The position numbers and the translations under genes are program-made. Below the pieces are notes generated by a model that saw nothing but the letters and a program-made list of their open reading frames with translations, had not been told where the DNA came from and did no database searches. From assembly GCA_948857205.1 (NCBI GenBank), contig CAQPRV010000060.1:1-8268 (forward strand): a stretch of 8,268 nt of DNA, written 5' to 3'. The DNA is from an uncultured Clostridia bacterium (GTDB taxonomy: Bacteria; Bacillota; Clostridia; TANB77; CAG-508). Shown here in pieces: positions 1 through 4,401 of the stretch. Every line of letters begins with the position of its first letter. Positions within the stretch are counted from its first letter, which is position 1.

Positions 1-5
1 ATATA

Positions 6-103
6 GGGACTTTTTGAGCTATTTTGAATAAAAAAGAGAAGGCTAAAAGCGTTGAAAATGCTGGATTGCGAAGAATGTACTGAAAAACAATCTCAAAAGT
101 ACC
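6..103. repeat. Imperfect inverted repeat in the left-end noncoding region
   Basis: The arms are gggactttttgag (6-18) and ctcaaaagtacc (92-103). They match as reverse complements apart from one extra T and one substitution, with about 73 bp between them. A small hairpin, agcgtt/aatgct (48-53/57-62, one G-T pair), lies inside. Together they could fold as a structured RNA or mark a recombinase or attachment region, but I recognise no family and no convincing reading frame here. The arms are short for such an AT-rich background, so this is only a weak structural call. Confidence 0.3.
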
Positions 104-177
104 TATTCTCTAAGAAAAAATTTTTTATTCGTTATTACTGACAAAAAAGAAAAACTATTTATTTTTTTGTGATATTA

Positions 178-201
178 TGTTATAATATATGGCTAGGAGG
201 A
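178..201 (+). promoter_or_regulatory. Extended -10 promoter and RBS of the Spo0A-like gene
   Basis: TGT TATAAT at 178-186 is a perfect extended -10 element. The -35 region near 158-163 (tttatt) is weak, as is usual for extended -10 promoters. Transcription should begin around 192-193, just before the TAGGAGGA ribosome binding site (194-201). The ATG at 189 would lie upstream of that start point and its next codons are the ribosome binding site itself, so this promoter settles the gene start at 210. Confidence 0.6.
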
Positions 202-209
202 GAAGTTTT

Positions 210-983
210 ATGAAAAAGGATTTTTATATTCTTCAAATAGAAGATGAAGAAGCATTAGCAAAACAAACAGAAGATATGATAAAAGAGAATTGTCCTTTTG
301 TTACGAGAATGAAAACTGTTGGAACAGGAGAAAAAGGGATTGAAGAAATACAAAAAGAAATGCCAGATTTTATTATTTTGAATCAATATATGCCAGGAAT
401 TACAGGGTTAGAAATGCTTGAAAGATGTCATAGTTTAGAACTAAAACTTCCCGAAGTGATCGTAATTACAGGTGGGTTAAAAACTAAAGAGGAAGAAGAT
501 AGATTTTACGAATTAGGAGTAAAGTATATTTCTTCAAGACTACTTAATGATATTCAAAGAAGGTTTATTTTTTATTATATTGTGGAATGTTATAAAAGTT
601 CAACTAAAATAGAAGAAGAAGATATGACAAGAATAATATCGAAACAATTGAATGAAATAGTTGAAGATATAAGAAATATAAAACAGCCATATAATGTTGC
701 ATTATTAGGCTATCTTCTTAGGCACTTATTAATAAATAATATTGAATATACAACAGAGATAAAAGATGATTTATATAAAGAATTACAAGAAAAAAATAAT
801 TTAACAGAAGATATGATAAATGAAATACGAGAAAGAATAGAGGAAGTAATAGAAAAAAACTATATAAACGAAAATCCAATAAGAAAGTTAAATTATAGTA
901 TAAATAAAGATGAAATTCAGAAAGAATTTTTTCATAAGTTAAAAGAAAATGTTTTAAAAGATATAATTGCTGAAAGTAACTAA
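210..983 (+). CDS. Spo0A-like orphan pseudo-response regulator with a degenerate receiver
   Basis: This 257-residue protein aligns by eye along its whole length with Spo0A (267 residues in Bacillus subtilis). Residues 5-115 form a CheY-like receiver: acidic EDEE at 11-14, the PDFIILNQYMPG stretch at 52-63 and VIVITG at 83-88. The phosphoacceptor position is Asn58 instead of Asp, and the conserved Lys is replaced (ISSRLL, about Ser109). Residues 140-250 resemble the Spo0A DNA-binding domain, with a match to its GYLYLREAI segment around 167-174 and to its LY...N.T recognition-helix region at 189-212. In that helix the Spo0A residues thought to contact the 0A box (E213, R214, R217) appear as N, E and E, so the target site probably differs. 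The start at 210 follows TAGGAGGA by 8 bases. The gene has its own promoter and a possible terminator. Inference: it is a phosphorylation-independent regulator carried by a mobile element, which may regulate element genes or interfere with host Spo0A. Confidence 0.8.
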   Translation: MKKDFYILQIEDEEALAKQTEDMIKENCPFVTRMKTVGTGEKGIEEIQKEMPDFIILNQYMPGITGLEMLERCHSLELKLPEVIVITGGLKTKEEEDRFYELGVKYISSRLLNDIQRRFIFYYIVECYKSSTKIEEEDMTRIISKQLNEIVEDIRNIKQPYNVALLGYLLRHLLINNIEYTTEIKDDLYKELQEKNNLTEDMINEIRERIEEVIEKNYINENPIRKLNYSINKDEIQKEFFHKLKENVLKDIIAESN

Positions 984-1003
984 CTTAAAGTTGCTTATTT
1001 TTA
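974..1003 (+). terminator. Weak intrinsic terminator after the Spo0A-like gene
   Basis: The stem aagtaac/gttgctt (974-980/990-996, one G-U pair) has a 9-base loop containing the stop codon and is followed by ttattttta. The 7-bp stem is AT-rich and overlaps the last codons, so its efficiency is uncertain. Confidence 0.4.
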
Positions 1004-1007
1004 GAAC

Positions 1008-1036
1008 TGCAACTACTACAAATAAGAGTGGTTGCA
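1008..1036. repeat. 10-bp inverted repeat upstream of the XRE gene
   Basis: tgcaactact (1008-1017) and agtggttgca (1027-1036) pair over 10 positions with one G-T, around a 9-base loop. It lies 15 bp upstream of the predicted -35 of the XRE gene and has no T-run, so it looks more like a protein-binding site or structural element than a terminator. Confidence 0.5.
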
Positions 1037-1050
1037 ATACAAACAGATTA

Positions 1051-1079
1051 TTCAAAAAATCTCTTACTCATAATATAAT
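1051..1079 (+). promoter_or_regulatory. SigmaA-type promoter of the XRE gene
   Basis: The -35 is TTCAAA (1051-1056, 4 of 6 matches) and the -10 is a perfect TATAAT (1074-1079), with a 17-bp spacer. Transcription would begin near 1086, before the gagaggg ribosome binding site at 1094-1100 and the ATG at 1108. This supports the later start over any upstream in-frame codon. Confidence 0.6.
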
Positions 1080-1107
1080 TGAAAATATTGTGAGAGAGGG
1101 AATTGAT

Positions 1108-1458
1108 ATGAATTTTAAAAAGATAGGAAAGAAAATAGCTGATAAAAGAAGTTTATTAGGAATTACACAAGAAGAGTTAGCAGAAAAAGTTAATTCTTCA
1201 GCTAATTATATATCTAATATAGAAACAGGAATCAAAAGTGGAAGTTTAATTTTCTATATTAAAGTGGCAAATGAATTAAAACTAAGTTTAGATTTCTTAT
1301 TTAGTGAGGAACTTCCAAATTTAGATACAAATACAGCAACTAATAATGAAATTATAGAAATGATTGATATGCTAAGTAAAGATGAGAAGCAAATGGCAAA
1401 TATATTTATTAAGAATATTGTTAAAGGTTTGATAGAATTAAGAAATGAAAATAAGTAA
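1108..1458 (+). CDS. XRE-family helix-turn-helix transcriptional regulator
   Basis: This 116-residue protein has a classic HTH_3/cro-C1 domain at residues 5-65. GITQEELAEKV forms the first helix-turn of the motif, SSANYISNIETG holds the recognition helix, and the domain ends with the usual LKLSLDFLF segment. The C-terminal 50 residues (about 66-116) are mostly charged and helical and could mediate oligomerisation or sense a signal, but I recognise no domain there. The size and architecture match SinR/ImmR-like repressors that control transfer genes in mobile elements. The start at 1108 fits the promoter at 1051-1079 and the gagaggg ribosome binding site. The three palindromes just downstream (1466-1498) are its most obvious candidate operators, which would let it control the ParB gene. 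That regulatory link is inferred from position only. Confidence 0.88.
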   Translation: MNFKKIGKKIADKRSLLGITQEELAEKVNSSANYISNIETGIKSGSLIFYIKVANELKLSLDFLFSEELPNLDTNTATNNEIIEMIDMLSKDEKQMANIFIKNIVKGLIELRNENK

Positions 1459-1465
1459 ACATAAA

Positions 1466-1498
1466 TTTTTGCAAAAAGTTTGCAAAATACTGCAGTAT
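1466..1498. promoter_or_regulatory. Cluster of three TGCA-centred palindromes, putative operator
   Basis: TTTTTGCAAAAA (1466-1477), TTTGCAAA (1479-1486) and ATACTGCAGTAT (1487-1498) are perfect palindromes sharing a TGCA core. Their centres fall at 1471.5, 1482.5 and 1492.5, about one helical turn apart, so bound dimers would sit on the same DNA face. A possible promoter overlaps: TTGCAA (1480-1485), a 16-bp spacer, then TTCAAT (1502-1507). The cluster lies between the XRE gene and the ParB gene, as expected for an operator of a local repressor. Confidence 0.5.
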
Positions 1499-1546
1499 AC
1501 ATTCAATAATTCAAGTGCTAAAATATTAATATGAAAAATTATATTT

Positions 1547-1581
1547 AAAGAAAGCGAGAGAAATCTTGGCTTTCTTTTTTT
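1547..1581 (+). terminator. Intrinsic terminator or attenuator in the ParB leader
   Basis: A perfect 9-bp stem, aaagaaagc/gctttcttt (1547-1555/1569-1577), with a 13-base loop, runs into a T-tract extending to 1581. It ends six bases before the AAAGGAGGA ribosome binding site (1587-1595) of the next gene. It either ends XRE transcription or, if a promoter lies near 1480-1510, acts as an attenuator of the ParB gene. Confidence 0.75.
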
Positions 1582-1600
1582 GCACAAAGGAGGAAAATTG

Positions 1601-2842
1601 ATGGCTACTTTATTGGAAAAACATATGAAATTAGAAGAAATGAAAAAAATAAGGAATTGGAGGAATGAAGGTTATGAATTAGAAAAAATTAAAGAATTAG
1701 TTGATAAAACTAATATTACTGAAGAAGAAATTAAGCAAGTATTTTATGAAAATTCAGAAGAGATTCAAGAGCAAGAACAAAATGAAAATTTAGAAAATTC
1801 AGAAATACAAAAAGACATAGAAGAAACAAAAAATGATATTGAATTTACAAAGATTGAAGATGAATCTGAAGAAGAAAAAATTGAAACAGAGTTAAATAAT
1901 GAAGAATTACAAGAAAGTAATTTTGATGATCTTGAAGAAATAGAAGAAAGTGAAATAGAAGTAGTTGATGATATACAAGAGAGTATTCAAGATGAAAAAT
2001 ATGAACTTATAAAAGATGAAGATTTAGAAGATTTTCCAAATCAACCTTTTAAAATGTATTCAGAATCAAGAAAAAATACAATGATAGAAAGCATTAAAAT
2101 AAATGGAATCATAGAACCAATAGTTGTAAGAAGAACAGAAAATGGGAAATTTCAAATATTATCTGGTCATAATAGAAGATTATGTGGAAGAGAAGCAGGA
2201 CTAACTGAATTTAAGTGTATTGTAAAAGAGAATATGACAGAAGATGAAGCTAGATTATATATGGTTGATAGTAATTTAATGGTTAGAGATGTAATGCCTA
2301 CTGAAAGAGGTAAAGCTCTAAGTATAAGAAAAGAATGTTTAAAAAATGAAAAAATAGCTTCTAAAATTGAAAATGAAATAATGCAAGATAATGTAGATAA
2401 GTTAGATACAATTCAACAAAAAATGATAGAAGAAAACCAAATGAGTAATGGTAACATTCAAAGATATATACGATTAAATTATTTGATTCCAACTCTTGGA
2501 GAAATGGTTGATGATAAAATAATAAATTTAAAAACAGGAGAAAATTTAAGCTTTTTAAATAAAAAAGAGCAAAGAGATGTTGCAAATATAATTGAAAAAG
2601 AAAATATTAAAATATCAGAAGCTATGTCAAAGAAAATTAAAAAGTCTTCTGAAAGTGGAGAACTAACAAAAGAACTAATGAAACAAATATTAATAAAAGA
2701 AAAGGATAAAAAGTTAGAAATAAGAGTAATTTTCTCTGAAGATGAAATTAAGAAATACTTTAATAGAATCAATAATGGTAATGTTACAGCAAAAGACTGT
2801 AAAGACTATATTTTAGCAGTTTTGGAAGAACAGACAGCATAA
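1601..2842 (+). CDS. ParB/Spo0J-family DNA-binding protein with acidic N-terminal extension
   Basis: This is a 413-residue protein. Residues 14-50 are helical and look like a small helix-turn-helix (IRNWRNEGYELEKIKELV). Residues 52-140 are very rich in Glu and Asp and low in complexity, probably disordered. Residues 140-235 form the ParB N-terminal domain: GIIEPIVVRR (169-178), then LSGHNRRLCGREAGL (187-201), the equivalent of the family's nucleotide-binding GERRxRA box. Residues 280-325 match the central DNA-binding region (SNGNIQRYIRLNYLIP, then LSFLNKKEQ). The C-terminal 80 residues are probably for dimerisation. The ATG at 1601 follows AAAGGAGGA with ideal spacing, whereas the in-frame TTG at 1580 has none. 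ParB homologues on conjugative elements take part in partition, stabilisation or transfer regulation. No parA or clear parS site is visible nearby, so a pure partition role is not established. Confidence 0.88.
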   Translation: MATLLEKHMKLEEMKKIRNWRNEGYELEKIKELVDKTNITEEEIKQVFYENSEEIQEQEQNENLENSEIQKDIEETKNDIEFTKIEDESEEEKIETELNNEELQESNFDDLEEIEESEIEVVDDIQESIQDEKYELIKDEDLEDFPNQPFKMYSESRKNTMIESIKINGIIEPIVVRRTENGKFQILSGHNRRLCGREAGLTEFKCIVKENMTEDEARLYMVDSNLMVRDVMPTERGKALSIRKECLKNEKIASKIENEIMQDNVDKLDTIQQKMIEENQMSNGNIQRYIRLNYLIPTLGEMVDDKIINLKTGENLSFLNKKEQRDVANIIEKENIKISEAMSKKIKKSSESGELTKELMKQILIKEKDKKLEIRVIFSEDEIKKYFNRINNGNVTAKDCKDYILAVLEEQTA

Positions 2843-2845
2843 AAA

Positions 2846-2861
2846 ATACACCGAAGTGTAT
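2846..2861. repeat. 6-bp hairpin at the left edge of the oriT region
   Basis: atacac (2846-2851), loop cgaa and gtgtat (2856-2861) form a perfect small stem four bases after the ParB stop codon. There is no T-run. It is the first of four stem-loops in this spacer. Confidence 0.5.
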
Positions 2862-2905
2862 CTCATCTTCATAACATCTGCATAAAAAATGATGTAGCAG
2901 AGGAG

Positions 2906-2924
2906 TAGAAAGCTTGCCTTTCTA
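2906..2924. repeat. 7-bp hairpin in the oriT region
   Basis: tagaaag (2906-2912) and ctttcta (2918-2924) pair perfectly around cttgc. The arm core gaaag/ctttc recurs in the hairpin at 2934-2953, so a single protein could recognise both. Confidence 0.55.
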
Positions 2925-2928
2925 ACTG

Positions 2929-2959
2929 TTGACAGGAAAGACACTTCTTTCCTTATCCT
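2929..2959 (+). promoter_or_regulatory. Putative promoter of the mobilisation operon, overlapping the nick site
   Basis: A perfect TTGACA (2929-2934) is followed after 19 bp by TATCCT (2954-2959, 4 of 6 -10 matches). The spacer is longer than optimal, so this is tentative. If real, the promoter coincides with the relaxase recognition sequence and relaxosome binding would repress the operon it starts. Confidence 0.35.
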
Positions 2960-2988
2960 GCCCTTAATTTCTTTTTGGAAATTAAGGG
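2934..2988 (+). other. Origin of transfer (oriT), RP4/MOBP-type, predicted nick 2960/2961
   Basis: TATCCTG|C at 2954-2961 matches the YATCCTG|Y nick consensus known for RP4-type (MOBP) origins. A perfect 7-bp inverted repeat, aggaaag/ctttcct (2934-2940/2947-2953, loop acactt), sits immediately upstream, as in RP4, where an inverted-repeat arm ends a few bases from nic. The next gene encodes a ribbon-helix-helix protein and the operon encodes a relaxase with a MOBP-like His motif, which fits the site type. A second perfect 11-bp inverted repeat, CCCTTAATTTC/GAAATTAAGGG (2961-2971/2978-2988), begins exactly at the predicted 5' base after the nick. The cut strand would be the + strand, so 2961 onward, including the mobilisation genes, would enter the recipient first. 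The nick position is inferred from the consensus. Confidence 0.8.
2961..2988. repeat. 11-bp perfect inverted repeat starting at the predicted nick
   Basis: CCCTTAATTTC (2961-2971) and GAAATTAAGGG (2978-2988) pair perfectly around tttttg. It is the strongest hairpin in the spacer. No T-run follows, so a terminator is unlikely. It could help recircularisation of the transferred strand or bind an accessory protein, and in mRNA it would lie in the 5' leader of the mobilisation operon. Confidence 0.8.
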
Positions 2989-3019
2989 AACACGAAAGAT
3001 AAAGCAAGGAGAGATAAAA

Positions 3020-3505
3020 TTGAATAGTAAAATTATTAAAAAGAAAGAGGAAAGCAGAACAGAAAAAGTTTATGCTGTAGTTCCTAAAACATTAAAAGAC
3101 GCATTAAAAAAATATGTTGCTTCAATAGCAAAAGAAGATAGAAAAGCGACTGAAAGTGAAATTATAAATAGAGCATTAGAAGAATACCTTGAAATTAAAG
3201 CTAATGAAAAAAGTGTAAGTAAATTAGAAAAAATGTTAGAAAAAATAATAGAAGAAAAGTTAAGTAGAAAGTTTGAAAGACATATTGCATTGTTAAGTAA
3301 GAGTGCAAAAGCAAGTTTTTCTTCAATATTTTTACAAGCTTATGTATTATCATACATATTTAATAGTGAAGATGATCAGCAATTCATAAAGGATAAAATC
3401 AATCTTGCAAATAAATTGGGTTATCAAGCAATAAAATCTCCATATTTTGAAGATGACATCACTAGAATATTACCTAAGGACTTAAATTTTAAAAATTTAA
3501 TATAA
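3020..3505 (+). CDS. Ribbon-helix-helix protein, probable relaxosome accessory factor
   Basis: This is a 161-residue protein. Residues 14-58 look like a CopG/Arc-type ribbon-helix-helix: a strand around EKVYAVV (15-21), a first helix TLKDALKKYVASIAK and a second helix ESEIINRALEEYLEI. Residues 62-85 form a charged, probably coiled-coil helix, and the C-terminal half is of unknown fold. Small RHH proteins encoded beside oriT usually bind an inverted repeat and recruit or position the relaxase, as TraJ or MobC-like accessory proteins do. The probable start is the TTG at 3020, six bases after AAGGAGAG (3006-3013). Upstream in-frame codons lie in the oriT hairpin and lack such a site. The next gene's ribosome binding site overlaps this gene's stop codon, so the two are cotranscribed. 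The DNA target is inferred to be the oriT repeats. Confidence 0.75.
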   Translation: MNSKIIKKKEESRTEKVYAVVPKTLKDALKKYVASIAKEDRKATESEIINRALEEYLEIKANEKSVSKLEKMLEKIIEEKLSRKFERHIALLSKSAKASFSSIFLQAYVLSYIFNSEDDQQFIKDKINLANKLGYQAIKSPYFEDDITRILPKDLNFKNLI

Positions 3506-3515
3506 GGAGTAGTAT

Positions 3516-4385
3516 ATGGAAAAAGATTATAAAGAACAATTAAAAAGTGTATGTAAAAAATATAATTTTAAATATGTAGAATACTCTGAAAATAAAATAG
3601 CATTATGTGCAAAAGATACAGATAGGCATTGGAGTGATTGGATTAAATTAGATTTAAAGAATAAAGATGTAACATTGGTAGGAAATACAGATAATTGTAA
3701 TTTTTGGTTTTGTGATACTAGAAAAGATATGACACCAGAAAAAATAATAGAATTTGTAGCAGACCTTAATACTATGCTTCGTAAATTTAATAATTCATAT
3801 ATTTCTGTAAAATCTTTAATAGATCCAGAAGATTGGCAAGAAGTTGCAAAAGTACAAGACGCTTATGAGGATAATAGATATAAAATTCAATTTGAAGAAA
3901 TTGTGTTTGGTTCAGATAATTATATTTATTTTTCTATATTAAAGGAAGAATATTTATTTAATGGATTATTTAGAATACACGATCCTTCAAACGGAAATGA
4001 TATGACGTTAGTTAGTATAAGTGATTGTGAAAAGAAGAAAGATCAAGATTTCTTTAATGCACATTGGGAAGAAATAGAAAATGAACTTTGTGAACGTGCA
4101 ATAGAAAGACAAATTTCAGATGTTATTGAAAAAATAAATAGTTCTAATAATTCTCATTTATTTAAAGGTATTGCTAATTGTGTTTTAGATGAATTAAAAG
4201 ATGATATGAAAAAAGGAAAAATTAGTGAATATTTAAAAGTTGATTATGATTCTGTAATAAATATTACAGAAAGAATTTTAGATGATGAATACTTTATAGA
4301 AAGTGTAAGTAGTTGTATATGCTATGCAATTGATATGAAGGAATCAGAATTAGAAAATATGCAAGAATCAGAAAAATCTTTGTAA
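3516..4385 (+). CDS. Unrecognised 289-residue protein of the mobilisation operon
   Basis: I do not recognise this family. It is a soluble, acidic, mixed alpha/beta protein with no membrane segment or signal peptide. Residues 1-90 have an alternating strand-helix pattern with several aromatic and Cys residues (HWSDWIKLDL at 38-47, CNFWFC at 61-66). Residues 95-190 look like a second mixed domain rich in Phe and Tyr, and residues 190-280 are mostly helical. The Cys residues are not arranged as an obvious zinc site. The ATG at 3516 follows AAGGAG at 3504-3509, which overlaps the stop of the RHH gene. The relaxase gene starts 17 bases after its stop, so it belongs to the same operon. By position it could be a relaxosome component, a relaxase chaperone or a regulator; nothing in the sequence separates these. 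Confidence 0.8.
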   Translation: MEKDYKEQLKSVCKKYNFKYVEYSENKIALCAKDTDRHWSDWIKLDLKNKDVTLVGNTDNCNFWFCDTRKDMTPEKIIEFVADLNTMLRKFNNSYISVKSLIDPEDWQEVAKVQDAYEDNRYKIQFEEIVFGSDNYIYFSILKEEYLFNGLFRIHDPSNGNDMTLVSISDCEKKKDQDFFNAHWEEIENELCERAIERQISDVIEKINSSNNSHLFKGIANCVLDELKDDMKKGKISEYLKVDYDSVINITERILDDEYFIESVSSCICYAIDMKESELENMQESEKSL

Positions 4386-4401
4386 AAAGGAAATATAGTA
4401 A

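Noticed and set aside
2..31. Possible tail of an upstream gene ending at a TAA (29-31)
   Set aside because: Only nine codons are visible, too few to support.
28..141. Short plus-strand frame (about 37 codons to a TGA at 139-141) in the left region
   Set aside because: It has no ribosome binding site, no recognisable protein and overlaps the inverted repeat.
189..209. Upstream ATG giving a protein beginning MARRRSFMKK
   Set aside because: Its codons are the Shine-Dalgarno sequence and it lies before the predicted transcript start, so the ATG at 210 is chosen.
967..1107. Extension of the XRE gene to an upstream in-frame start
   Set aside because: It overlaps the upstream gene and covers the promoter; the HTH domain begins at 1108 with a ribosome binding site.
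1254..1502. Minus-strand open frame over the XRE gene, and similar ones at 2361-2585, 2479-2772, 2813-3007, 5653-5838 and 7017-7205
   Set aside because: These are antisense to conserved genes, lack ribosome binding sites, and have Phe/Leu/Ile-rich composition typical of shadows of AT-rich coding strands.
1580..1600. TTG start for the ParB gene
   Set aside because: It lies in the T-tract of a terminator with no ribosome binding site, while the ATG at 1601 has an ideal one.
2975..3019. ATG-like start upstream of the RHH gene within the oriT hairpin
   Set aside because: It lies in the 11-bp inverted repeat without a ribosome binding site; the TTG at 3020 has AAGGAGAG at good spacing.
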